Source: an uncultured Prevotella sp. (GTDB lineage Bacteria; Bacteroidota; Bacteroidia; Bacteroidales; Bacteroidaceae). Taken from it: DNA of 58,454 nucleotides. This document shows positions 18,409-26,306 of the stretch, one piece after another. The translations under genes were made by a program, and so were the position numbers. The notes below the pieces were generated by a model. The model did no database searches. It was not told the DNA's origin and was given only the letters and a program-made list of their open reading frames with translations. The DNA lies in contig CAJOFE010000011.1 in NCBI GenBank assembly GCA_905233825.1, forward strand, positions 1 to 58,454, written 5' to 3'. Numbering within the stretch: position 1 is the first letter of the stretch; the number at the start of each line of letters is the position of its first letter.

Positions 18409-19139
18409 GCCTTTACCTCCTCATTATTCATTACTAATTGCTCATTTTTCATTTCATCAATAAAGTCCTGTGGAACTTCGTTGATGACCAGCGGTTCGCG
18501 GCGATGGTCGCCTAACTGGTTGCGGAACGTCAGTTCCTCGTTGCTCACGCCCAGCTCGCGCTCCTCGGCCGTCTGCTTATGATTGGCACCGCCGAAGAAC
18601 TTCTCGATTTTCACTTTGCGCTGCAACTGCATCATGCCATAGAGGATAGCTTCAGGACGGGGAGGACAACCAGGGATGAACACATCGACGGGCACAATCT
18701 CCTCGATGCCCTTCACAACATGGTAGCTCGATTTGAAGGGACCTCCGCTGATGGCGCAACCACCCACGGCAATGACATACTTCGGCTCGGCCATCTGGTC
18801 GTAGAGACGCTTCAGGGCAGGAGCCATCTTGTGAGTAATGGTGCCGGCACACATAATCAGGTCGGCTTGACGGGGAGAGTTACGCGTCACTTCAAAGCCG
18901 AAGCGGGCAAAGTCGTAACGGGCACAGCCACAAGCCATAAACTCGATACCACAGCAACTCGTTGCAAAGGTGAGCGACCACAGCGAGTTCGAGCGGCCCC
19001 AGTTGATGAGGCGGTCCAGCGAACCCGTAATCACATTCACCCCACCCTCGTGCAGCTCGTCGATGATCTGCTCCAGCGACTCGTTGTCTTTCCATTCCTC
19101 GTAGGGAATAGACTTGATCTTGGGTTTCTTTACTTCCAT
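18405..19139 (-). CDS. nuoB: Complex I subunit B (cluster N2)
   Basis: A 244-residue peripheral subunit that holds the terminal 4Fe-4S cluster N2. The cluster ligands are visible in SCCGIEFMACG, in RNSPRQADLIMCAGT and in FIPGCPPRPEAI. The start at 19139 (MEVKKPKIKS) is chosen because the upstream in-frame extension reads through nuoA and has no family character. This start overlaps the nuoA stop by 10 bases. The last about 60 residues are a hydrophilic tail, and the final stretch (MKNEQLVMNNEEVKA) is low-complexity, apparently from an AT-rich ATGAAnAATGA-type repeat captured at the 3' end. The stop overlaps nuoCD by 4 bases. Confidence 0.95.
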   Translation of the reverse strand: MEVKKPKIKSIPYEEWKDNESLEQIIDELHEGGVNVITGSLDRLINWGRSNSLWSLTFATSCCGIEFMACGCARYDFARFGFEVTRNSPRQADLIMCAGTITHKMAPALKRLYDQMAEPKYVIAVGGCAISGGPFKSSYHVVKGIEEIVPVDVFIPGCPPRPEAILYGMMQLQRKVKIEKFFGGANHKQTAEERELGVSNEELTFRNQLGDHRREPLVINEVPQDFIDEMKNEQLVMNNEEVKA

Positions 19140-19480
19140 TCCAGTGCTCCTTTCCGCCAGGCATAGGCCAGGCCAAATACTAAAACCAACAAGAAGAATC
19201 CGATGCTCAGCAAGGCTGCTGCACCGAATTGCTTCACGACTACTGCCCATGGATACAGAAACACCGTTTCCACATCGAACATGAGAAACAGAATGGCGAA
19301 CAGGTAGTAGCCCACATGAATAGGAATCCAGCTCGAGCCGCGCGTGGGAATACCACTCTCATACGGTTCGCCTTTCACCTTTGCATACGAGCGCGGACCT
19401 ATCAGCTTAGCAATGATGTAAGCCGCCGCCACCAATGTAATTCCCGTCACAATGACGGTAACTAACAAAGTGAAATTCAT
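19130..19480 (-). CDS. nuoA: Complex I subunit A
   Basis: A 116-residue subunit with three transmembrane helices and the conserved loop GEPYESGIPTRGSSWIPIHVGYY between helices 1 and 2, followed by FLMFDVETVFLYPWA with the conserved Asp and Glu. It is the first gene of the operon A-B-CD-H-I-J-K-L-M-N. No nuoE, nuoF or nuoG is found at either end, so electrons probably do not enter from NADH through the usual module. Upstream lies a leader of about 145 bases with several small hairpins. Confidence 0.95.
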   Translation of the reverse strand: MNFTLLVTVIVTGITLVAAAYIIAKLIGPRSYAKVKGEPYESGIPTRGSSWIPIHVGYYLFAILFLMFDVETVFLYPWAVVVKQFGAAALLSIGFFLLVLVFGLAYAWRKGALEWK

Positions 19481-19631
19481 AAACTATTTAAATGTTATAA
19501 CAATTTGTTTTTTCGATTTCTCGCAACGCAATTTGTAATTGCGGTGCAAGGACGGTGCAAGCCGAACGCAATCAAGTATGATTGAATTGCTGAGGCGCAG
19601 CCCGTTCTCGCAGCTTTCGGCTGCAAAGGTA
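19481..19631 (-). promoter_or_regulatory. nuo operon leader and -7 element
   Basis: A TACCTTTG -7 element is present on the minus strand at 19631-19624; a clear -33 box is not visible. It gives a leader of about 140 bases. The leader contains CGCAATT-TGT-AATTGCG (19527-19543), a CAATCA/TGATTG dyad near 19568-19583, a GCAGC/GCTGC dyad near 19610-19624, and a repeated GGTGCAAG. Structure-based control of the operon is an inference. Confidence 0.5.
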
Positions 19632-19695
19632 CAACAATTTTTGCAATTAAACGACATATTTATGAAAAAAGGTGAAAAAAACTGACGAGGGTCAA

Positions 19696-21267
19696 TTATT
19701 CCAGCACCATCTTGTCAATATCTGGCATCCATTCGCTGTCGTTGCTGAGGCAAATGCTGTTACGGCCCTTCTTCAGGTTCACATCAATTGCGATGCCGAC
19801 AGGCTGGTTCCAGTCGTGGGCATCGGCCTTCAGCGTGGTGATGCGCTGGCCGTTCACCGTGAGGTCCATCGTGCGATCCTCGCCACTGAAACAGGTAATA
19901 GTCATGCGACGTGTGCCAGCCTTCTTCACATAGACATCGTTCCACTGGATATCATTACCCTCGCGACCACCGAGCCATCCTGCCTTGTAGCCTCCGCTGG
20001 CCTCAGACAATGCAGTATAGATACCCGACTTCACATCCTGATTGTTGCGCAGTTCCTGATAGGCAGGCAATAGCGCCGTCTCGGCTTCATAGACCTTGCG
20101 TTCCAGGCGCTTCTGGCCCTTCACACGGAATATCTTTGTGCCGTGGGCTGGAATCTTCAGAGGAATGGGGTTCATGTCGTAGAGATAGTCCAACTGGGCA
20201 AAGCAGTCATAATACTGCACGGCGCCACCAAGGTCGATTGTAGCAGGATTGAGTATCACCTGTTGCTCGCTGTCGCTGGGATTGTAGATAGCCACAGCAC
20301 GCTCCTTGCCGTTCAGCTTCTTGATGTCCTTCACCATGATGTAGCATTCGCCTTGTTTCTCGGCCACGTAGGCCTGCAGGTGGAGCTTATCCTGATTCAG
20401 GGCGATGAGGTCTTTGTTGCAGAGCAGCTTCAGCGACTCAGGACGGATGTTACGCGTGTCACAGCCAATGAGCAACGGCGACGACATGATGCACCACATG
20501 CCGAAGTGCGTCTCGTCCTCCACCTGCGACATCGAGCGGCCCACCTCCAGCATGTCCATATCGTTGTAATGGCCGTCGTGACAATAGGCACTCAAATACA
20601 GATTCTCGGCCAGAATGCCACGCACGCTTCTCCAAGCATCAAAGATGTCGCCCGTCGTGCGCCAGGAGTCAGCCACATCGGCGCCCCACGTACCAGGGAA
20701 AGCCCAGCGGCACATGTTATACACGATATCCTTCTTACCACAGTTCTTGATGGCATTCGAAATCTTGGTATATTGCTCGCGCTCGTCGAGGTGCATGTGG
20801 TTGCCGCCACAGTAATCCACCTTGATGAAATCAAAATCCCAGTCGATGAAGTAAAGATGGCAGTCTTGATCCTCGTGACCTGCGAAGCCCACACCCATAC
20901 CCCATGCGTGACGGTTGCCACTTCCACAGGTATTATCGCCAGCATCGCTGTAGATGCCGGCCTTCAGTCCGAGCATATGAATATAATCTACCAACGGGCG
21001 CATGCCGTTAGGAAACAGCTTAGTATTCAGGCGCAGATGACCATCCTCGCCACGACCGTCCCAATAGCCGTCGTCGATGTTCACATAAAGATAGCCTGCC
21101 TGCTGCAAACCGTTCTGGTGCATGGCATCAGCCTGACCCTTGATGAGATCCTCATTGATGTTGAGGGCAAACGTGTTCCACGAACTCCAGCCCATCGTGG
21201 GAGTACGCTGAGCAAAAGCGACTACTGCAAAGCATGTCAGCATCGCAAGAAGGATTGTTTTACGCAT
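19696..21267 (-). CDS. Secreted GH27 alpha-galactosidase-like glycoside hydrolase
   Basis: A 523-residue exported enzyme that probably releases terminal alpha-galactose from plant galacto-oligosaccharides or galactomannan. The signal peptide is MRKTILLAMLTCFAVVAFAQ. The clan-D TIM barrel (about 22-300) starts with TPTMGWSSWNTF and contains NIDDGYW, the nucleophile motif FIKVDYCGGN, and SWRTTGDIFD with the probable acid/base Asp, then the WCIMSSPLLIGCDTRN block. A small beta domain follows (about 300-380). Residues about 390-523 form a CBM6/35-like carbohydrate-binding module (VYEAETALL at its start, GRNSICLSND near its end). Alternative substrates within GH27, such as beta-L-arabinopyranosides, cannot be excluded. 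A -7-like TATTTTTG lies at 21326-21319. Confidence 0.9.
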   Translation of the reverse strand: MRKTILLAMLTCFAVVAFAQRTPTMGWSSWNTFALNINEDLIKGQADAMHQNGLQQAGYLYVNIDDGYWDGRGEDGHLRLNTKLFPNGMRPLVDYIHMLGLKAGIYSDAGDNTCGSGNRHAWGMGVGFAGHEDQDCHLYFIDWDFDFIKVDYCGGNHMHLDEREQYTKISNAIKNCGKKDIVYNMCRWAFPGTWGADVADSWRTTGDIFDAWRSVRGILAENLYLSAYCHDGHYNDMDMLEVGRSMSQVEDETHFGMWCIMSSPLLIGCDTRNIRPESLKLLCNKDLIALNQDKLHLQAYVAEKQGECYIMVKDIKKLNGKERAVAIYNPSDSEQQVILNPATIDLGGAVQYYDCFAQLDYLYDMNPIPLKIPAHGTKIFRVKGQKRLERKVYEAETALLPAYQELRNNQDVKSGIYTALSEASGGYKAGWLGGREGNDIQWNDVYVKKAGTRRMTITCFSGEDRTMDLTVNGQRITTLKADAHDWNQPVGIAIDVNLKKGRNSICLSNDSEWMPDIDKMVLE

Positions 21268-21649
21268 AGTTAGTCAGTTTGAAATGATTAAATTTGTCGA
21301 GGTTTTTATTTACAGATGCAAAAATACTACTTTTTTTTGAATTTTGAGCATTTTTCTTCAAAAAAATGAAAGACGAGGGCCATTTTCTGCAAAAAATTGA
21401 AGCCAAAACCACCTTCCTTGACTTCTTCAAACTTGCATTTGCACGTTTTTTAATCATATTTTCTACTTTTTCTTCAAAAAAATGCGGTTTTAAACGTTAA
21501 AAATCAGAATATCTGTCACTATTGTCACCATATCTGCACCTATTTATCTCATTATCACACAATAGTTTACAAAGAATCAGAGCAGAAGTGCAGATTTTTT
21601 TTAGAAAAAACTCAGGAGTGCGCACGCGCATGCGCGCGTGAGAAACGTA

Positions 21650-21728
21650 AAAAGAAGGCACCTTTTGGCCTAAAAGAAGGCACCTTTTCCCCCAAAAGAA
21701 CGCCTCTTTTCCCAATAAAGAACGCTCC
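21650..21728. repeat. 22-base tandem repeat, four units
   Basis: Units start at 21650, 21672, 21694 and 21716, an exact 22-base period. The core is AAAAGAAGGCACCTTTT, itself a dyad (AAAAG...CTTTT). Units 1 and 2 have identical cores. Unit 3 reads AAAAGAACGCCTCTTTT and unit 4 is partial. Confidence 0.8.
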
Positions 21729-21770
21729 AAAAATGATTTTGGAGGCTCCAAAATAAATTTAGAAGCCTCC
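21725..21770 (-). terminator. Hairpins after the fic gene
   Basis: GGAGGCT (21741-21747) pairs with AGCCTCC (21764-21770), and CTCCAAAA (21725-21732) with TTTTGGAG (21737-21744). The two stems compete. They lie 4-50 bases past the fic stop on the minus strand, which fits termination of the island transcript. Confidence 0.5.
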
Positions 21771-21773
21771 TAT

Positions 21774-22325
21774 TTAAATATCTTCCTGTTCGTAGTAGTA
21801 TGAATAGTCGATACCCTTCATAAAAATATCACGGTCGTCAATCTTGTCTGTCATTGCTCCTTGCAGGAGAACCTTGATGGACTGGGCATTCGTCGTACTC
21901 AAGCGCATGGCTTCCAGATAGTCTTTCTTGTCTATCTTACTCCAATCAACACACAGCCTCAGGCGCTTCTTGAAAATCAAATCGAGCCAGATGCGTGTAC
22001 TACGGCCATTACCCTCCATAAAGGGATGTGCCACGTTCATCTCCACATATTTATTCGCAATCTCGTCGAACGTCGTCTCTGGCATATTCTCAATGATGTT
22101 CAAATTCTTCATCAGATATTCTGCACGACAGAAAAGTGTACCATCCTTCCATATCGTTTTAGTACGTATCTTACCCGCAAAGTCATATAGTCCGCCGAAG
22201 ATATAGGCGTGAATCTGTTGCAAGCATTTCACGGTGCCTGGCTCCATACTGTCAATCAAACCACTCTCAATGAGAGTATAAGCTTTCTTCTTACTCTGTC
22301 CGTCAATACTATTGTGCTTACTCAT
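21774..22325 (-). CDS. Fic domain protein, probable AMP-transferase with C-terminal inhibitory helix
   Basis: A 183-residue single-domain protein closely resembling Neisseria meningitidis Fic (class III). Fic enzymes transfer AMP from ATP to a Ser/Thr/Tyr of a target; DNA gyrase is a known target in relatives. The active-site motif HPFMEGNGRSTR (residues 100-111) is complete, with catalytic His100 and phosphate-binding Asn106/Arg108. The target-binding flap lies near residues 53-66 (RTKTIWKDG). The C-terminus has S175-YYY-E179, the inhibitory (S/T)xxxE motif, but the usual Gly/Asn after Glu is Gln180. The gene lies 132 bases downstream of the DpnA-like methylase, in the same direction, and may be part of the restriction island. 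Confidence 0.9.
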   Translation of the reverse strand: MSKHNSIDGQSKKKAYTLIESGLIDSMEPGTVKCLQQIHAYIFGGLYDFAGKIRTKTIWKDGTLFCRAEYLMKNLNIIENMPETTFDEIANKYVEMNVAHPFMEGNGRSTRIWLDLIFKKRLRLCVDWSKIDKKDYLEAMRLSTTNAQSIKVLLQGAMTDKIDDRDIFMKGIDYSYYYEQEDI

Positions 22326-22457
22326 ATTATCTGCTCATCTGCCCTTCGACCACATTATTCTTTACACATATTTTCTTTCAGCCTACAAAGATATAAAGAA
22401 TTTCCGACAATCAAGTACGACAATCGGGAAATTATGAATTATTTGCAGAAATAGAGA

Positions 22458-23345
22458 CTAATATTCAAGAAATGGAAGGTCTGCAAATGACTCCGACTCA
22501 CGACAACAAAAAATATCTGTCTGCGCAATTTCAGCCTTCACAATGTCTTTTATCTTTTGCCGGAATTTGCCATAGTTTTCTAAACGTTCTATCTCTTCAC
22601 GTCGCGCTTTACTGATAGCGACGAACTTCTCCTCGCGCTCAATGCCAAGGTATTGACGGCCTAAAAGATTAGCTGCTATGCCCGTAGTGCTACTTCCTGC
22701 AAACGGGTCAAGAATCCAAGCCCCTGACTTTGTTGATGCCAAAATGATGCGACTCAACAAGCCCAGTGGCTTCTGTGTGGGATGTTTGCCACACGTCTTC
22801 TCCCAAGGTGCAATAGCTGGCAATCGCCAAACATCTGTCATCTGCTTGTCGCCGTTGATATGCTTCATCAACTCATAATTGTAGTAATGTGGCACCTTCG
22901 CTTTTTTGCGAGCCCAAATAATGAACTCTGTGGAATAGGTAAAGTAGCGACAAGAAATGTTGGGTGGTGGGTTTGTCTTGGCCCATGTGATGACATTAAG
23001 AATCTTGTAACCTAACTCCGTTAGGCAATTAGCTACGGAGAAAATATTATGATAGGTTCCTGAAATCCAAATCGTGCCGTTGTCTTTTAGCATCTCTCTG
23101 CACAATGACAGCCATTTTAGGTTAAAAGCGTTGATATCTTCCTGAGGTATGCTTTTGTCCCAATCACCTTTATCTACACAAACCACCTTTCCGCTCTGCA
23201 CACTAATGCCACCACTCGAAAGGAAATACGGTGGATCGGCAAATATCATGTCGAACTTGAATTCGAATTGAGGCAATAGTTCTAACGTATCACCACAAAG
23301 CAAATTAAAGTCGTGGGTGGGGGATTTATAGTAGGGGGTTATCAT
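22458..23345 (-). CDS. DpnA-like DNA adenine methyltransferase (beta class)
   Basis: A 295-residue SAM-dependent DNA methylase. The catalytic motif ADPPY (residues 36-40) precedes the SAM-binding motif DPFAGSSTTG (213-222), the order of beta-class enzymes. KHPTQKP at 188-194 is also typical. In DpnII-type systems a second methylase of this kind modifies GATC, including on single-stranded DNA, and protects incoming DNA. Assignment to GATC rests on the neighbouring DpnII-like endonuclease and Dam-type methylase. The start codon overlaps the endonuclease stop by 4 bases (ATGA at 23345-23342). The last about 50 residues are family-variable. It is AT-rich, like the rest of the island. Confidence 0.88.
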   Translation of the reverse strand: MITPYYKSPTHDFNLLCGDTLELLPQFEFKFDMIFADPPYFLSSGGISVQSGKVVCVDKGDWDKSIPQEDINAFNLKWLSLCREMLKDNGTIWISGTYHNIFSVANCLTELGYKILNVITWAKTNPPPNISCRYFTYSTEFIIWARKKAKVPHYYNYELMKHINGDKQMTDVWRLPAIAPWEKTCGKHPTQKPLGLLSRIILASTKSGAWILDPFAGSSTTGIAANLLGRQYLGIEREEKFVAISKARREEIERLENYGKFRQKIKDIVKAEIAQTDIFCCRESESFADLPFLEY

Positions 23346-24166
23346 CCTTTCAAGCCTTCAATAAATGAACTTATGTTTGTGAGATTATATACGCTTGGGA
23401 TGATGGAATATGCTTCCTGAAGTTTATTCTTAGCACTATTCCATCCAATACCATCTGTAATCCATACGAACTCAAATCCAGAAACAGAGTTAATCTTAGG
23501 AGCAATATCCGAATAAGAACGTGCAACCTCATTTAGCTTGCTACCACCGCCACTATAGAAATTAACTTCTATCAAATAAGTCTTATCTTTGGTCTTGACA
23601 ACAAAGTCAAATCGCTTCTCATCATCACCAAGGACTTTTGTAATCTCAGGCCACTCACTTGAATAAACCTCCTGACGAAAACGAATTCCATTCTTTTCAA
23701 GGATACGTGCCACCATACCTTCCATCACATGTCCGCTCCGATTCTTGCGAGCATTCGTGTCCAGTCCTGTTTCTATACCAAATACATAATCAACAAGGTC
23801 TTTTATTTTCTTTGATTGAAATATCTCTGTCAATCCTGTATTGTCAAGAAATTCCATTACGCCGTCAATAGATTCAAACAGAGAGTCAAGAACCACACAA
23901 TTTCCCAGACTATCAAGGACTTTTTTCTTGCCCTCGCTACGTACTGCGATTAGGATGTTCATAACATTGAAAGCGGACTTATCGCGTTTCCATATTGTTT
24001 CTACTGACTTTCGCATATCAGTAGAGCCAATGAGACTGTTCAGCATGCAAAGACTGAGTTTAATATCCTCAACATTTTGTGAAATCTTATCAAAGTCGCA
24101 GAAGAAATCCAATGTCTGGTTGGTCTCTTGAAGCTGAGACATAAACTTATTGAAATCTTTAGCCAT
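23342..24166 (-). CDS. DpnII/MboI-like type II restriction endonuclease (predicted GATC)
   Basis: A 274-residue endonuclease expected to cut unmethylated GATC. The conserved DpnII-family core runs from about residue 140 to 240: RKNRSGHVMEGMVARILEKNG (first half near 141-150), RFDFVVKTKDKTYLIEVNFYSGGGSK with Asp187 and Glu200-Val-Asn202 as the likely PD-(D/E)XK-type active-site residues, and FVWITDGIGW near 233-242. The N-terminal 120 residues are helical. The gene starts 5 bases after the methylase-fusion stop and overlaps the second methylase. It therefore sits between the two protective enzymes in one transcript, which favours co-expression of cutter and protector. Confidence 0.92.
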   Translation of the reverse strand: MAKDFNKFMSQLQETNQTLDFFCDFDKISQNVEDIKLSLCMLNSLIGSTDMRKSVETIWKRDKSAFNVMNILIAVRSEGKKKVLDSLGNCVVLDSLFESIDGVMEFLDNTGLTEIFQSKKIKDLVDYVFGIETGLDTNARKNRSGHVMEGMVARILEKNGIRFRQEVYSSEWPEITKVLGDDEKRFDFVVKTKDKTYLIEVNFYSGGGSKLNEVARSYSDIAPKINSVSGFEFVWITDGIGWNSAKNKLQEAYSIIPSVYNLTNISSFIEGLKG

Positions 24167-24171
24167 ATCGT

Positions 24172-26235
24172 TTATCCTACTAATTCAACGAAATCTTCAT
24201 TCTCGATAGAATACATCCTGATTTTGTCCTCATAAGTTAAGTCCACACTATTTCTGCGGATTCGCCCTATTTGAGGTGCAATGATATATACAGAAACTTT
24301 TTCAAATTCATCCACTTTTGTGACTGCTTGCAACCATTTCAGGTAACGGTTCACTTGCTCGTATGCTGCCTTTGTGGCTTTTTCTTTCTTCAGTTCTATC
24401 ACCACATTAGGGATTGTGCCGTTCTTGATAGGATTGTTCATGCTGTACAAGCAAATGTCAGCTCTATCCATTTCTGATGGTTTAAATGGCGATATAGGTA
24501 CTTGTCGGCATAGAACATAATCATCTGTAAGGAAATCAGCAAATGGTTTTAAGGAAGCCAGTATCGTAAATTCCAGCTGAGCTTCATTTACCAAATTCTC
24601 ATCCAACGAAACAAATTCATCATTGAAAACTGTTTCTTTTCCTTGTTTGTCAATTTCGCCCAAACCATCAAACTCAATCCTCTTCGTGCTTTTTGAGACG
24701 AGTTCTTTGAGGGTCTTGACTTCACCTGGTGTTAGCGTACAAAATCCCATTCCTTGCATACTATTCGAGGGCAAAGGATAAGGATATTTGCCTAACTCAA
24801 AATATAGGTCATCGGAAATTATATACTTCCCGCTGTCGGCATTCTGAAAGAATTGGAACATGAAAGGCTGCGCCTTATTAGGTCCATCTTTACTAATTTT
24901 GAAAACTCCAGGCTCATCTGTTGCTATATAATTCTTGCGCTCGGATTCATCCCAAAACAATTCCGCATCTGCTTTTCTTCCTAACGGACTTGTCTGACCA
25001 TTCAGATAAAACGAACCAATATCTTTGTTGCCGTATATTTTGCCACCATAAACGATTTTGCGTTTCAAGAAAAAGAATACATCTGTTCCTTCTCGACTAC
25101 AAGCATAGTCTGCGAGAATAGCATAATAACGACTTCGTGCACTAGGTTTGGGAGTCATAACAGGCTTCATCAAAAAACCATAAAGTCCCTTGTCAAGATA
25201 TAATTTCAAGGAACCTTCATCGTATAAAGCTATAAAGAGGCCACCATTGATTTTTGAGGAATCTACATCCTCCGCTAATATCGTTGGTGAATTTAACGCG
25301 AAGTCCAAATCAGATTGCTTCATACTACTATTACATATATAGTTCTTAATCAATAGTTCGGTTAGTTTACCACGTTTACTTGGATTCGCATTAATGGCAC
25401 GAGAGGCAAAAACACGATGAATATGAAAATTGGCATAGATATCCTCGAAGAATGTATCCTCTGGATTCTTGGCAGAACAATCCGCATTACTAAGCATCCA
25501 TTTAACGTTGGGTTGTTCATTGAGGCGTGAGCAGAAATTACGCAAACGTAGCTGCTCATTGTCGTTGAACTCTTCTTTGGCATATGAATTGAAGCTCGAA
25601 GTGGCATTTAGCGGACGATATGGAGGGTCAAAATAGAAGAAGTTTTGGCCTTCACCCATGTAATTTGCAGTATTCTCAAAGTCACCATTGAGAATTGTGA
25701 CATTTACTTGATTCAGCAATTCGCTGTCAGCCTGTATTGTATCTGCATTACAAATAGTTGGATGAAGGTTGCGACCAAAAGGCACGTTGAATTTGCCTTT
25801 GCCATTAACGCGATATAATCCATTGAAACACGTGCGGTTCAAGAACATCATGTATTTCGTACGGTCAACATCATCGAGTTTGTTTTCATTAAAGTTATTC
25901 CTTACATTCAGGAAGTATTCCTTTTTGGCCTCTTCATCTGTCTGCGAGAAGTAATCTTGCTCCAAAGCAGAAAGCCTGCGTATCAACTCTTCATGTTGCT
26001 CCTTGATGACACGATAGGCAGTCACAAGATGGGGATTGATGTCGTTGATTACTGCATGAATGATATTAGGAAACTTACGGAGCATGTGGAACAGCATGGC
26101 TCCTCCACCCACGAATGGTTCAATATAGGTAAACCTCTGCCCATGCAAATCGTCAGGCAGATGTTCGTCAAGTTGTGATAAGAGTTGTCCCTTTCCACCA
26201 GCCCATTTCAAGAAAGGCTTTGCTTCTGTACTCAT
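24172..26235 (-). CDS. Dam-type adenine methyltransferase fused to a C-terminal region with a PD-(D/E)XK-like module
   Basis: A 687-residue protein. Residues about 1-300 are an alpha-class Dam/DpnM-type N6-adenine methylase: SAM motif FLKWAGGKGQLL at 8-19, EPFVGGGAM at 39-47, catalytic DPPY at 203-206, and the closing GKLTELLIKNY. Dam enzymes normally end here. This one continues for nearly 390 residues. The part at about 325-520 is beta-rich and unrecognised (for example TDVFFFLKRKIVYGGKIYG, 384-402); a base-reading EVE/PUA-like fold is only a guess. Residues about 545-640 look like a PD-(D/E)XK nuclease core: Glu551/555, Asp593, E614-L-K616 and Gln627. The ATG at 26235 is chosen over an upstream GTG at 26316 because homology begins at once and the GTG falls inside a large hairpin. 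The promoter is at 26533-26503, leaving a leader of about 260 bases. Confidence 0.88.
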   Translation of the reverse strand: MSTEAKPFLKWAGGKGQLLSQLDEHLPDDLHGQRFTYIEPFVGGGAMLFHMLRKFPNIIHAVINDINPHLVTAYRVIKEQHEELIRRLSALEQDYFSQTDEEAKKEYFLNVRNNFNENKLDDVDRTKYMMFLNRTCFNGLYRVNGKGKFNVPFGRNLHPTICNADTIQADSELLNQVNVTILNGDFENTANYMGEGQNFFYFDPPYRPLNATSSFNSYAKEEFNDNEQLRLRNFCSRLNEQPNVKWMLSNADCSAKNPEDTFFEDIYANFHIHRVFASRAINANPSKRGKLTELLIKNYICNSSMKQSDLDFALNSPTILAEDVDSSKINGGLFIALYDEGSLKLYLDKGLYGFLMKPVMTPKPSARSRYYAILADYACSREGTDVFFFLKRKIVYGGKIYGNKDIGSFYLNGQTSPLGRKADAELFWDESERKNYIATDEPGVFKISKDGPNKAQPFMFQFFQNADSGKYIISDDLYFELGKYPYPLPSNSMQGMGFCTLTPGEVKTLKELVSKSTKRIEFDGLGEIDKQGKETVFNDEFVSLDENLVNEAQLEFTILASLKPFADFLTDDYVLCRQVPISPFKPSEMDRADICLYSMNNPIKNGTIPNVVIELKKEKATKAAYEQVNRYLKWLQAVTKVDEFEKVSVYIIAPQIGRIRRNSVDLTYEDKIRMYSIENEDFVELVG

Positions 26236-26238
26236 CGT

Positions 26239-26267
26239 CTTTTTGTCTCTTTGCTGTGGACAAAAAG
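26239..26267 (-). promoter_or_regulatory. Hairpin ending 3 bases before the methylase start codon
   Basis: CTTTTTGTC (26239-26247) and GACAAAAAG (26259-26267) form a perfect 9-base stem with an 11-base loop. On the transcript it ends 3 bases before the ATG at 26235, so it would occupy the ribosome-binding region. Confidence 0.6.
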
Positions 26268-26306
26268 AAAGCGCACCTCCTCCGTTTTCCAACTCCAGAC
26301 AAAGGC

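Larger units (their letters stand above)
21268..21773. other. 506-base AT-rich intergenic region between GH27 and fic
   Basis: This stretch holds the GH27 promoter side (to about 21350), long T/A runs, a perfect GCGCATGCGC palindrome within an alternating purine-pyrimidine stretch (about 21620-21640), four 22-base tandem units (21650-21728), and a terminator-like hairpin after fic. An 84-codon ORF across it on the minus strand is probably not a gene: it is built from the repeats and has no recognisable domain. Confidence 0.6.

Noticed and set aside
20143..21273. 376-codon ORF antisense to the GH27 gene
   Set aside because: It has no recognisable domain, and the opposite strand has a signal peptide, a catalytic barrel and a binding module.
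21650..21728. CRISPR array
   Set aside because: The 22-base period leaves spacers of about 5 bases, and no cas genes are present.
21497..21751. 84-codon minus-strand ORF in the GH27-fic gap
   Set aside because: It is built from tandem repeats and low-complexity DNA, has no domain or signal, and is better explained as the absence of stops in repeated units.
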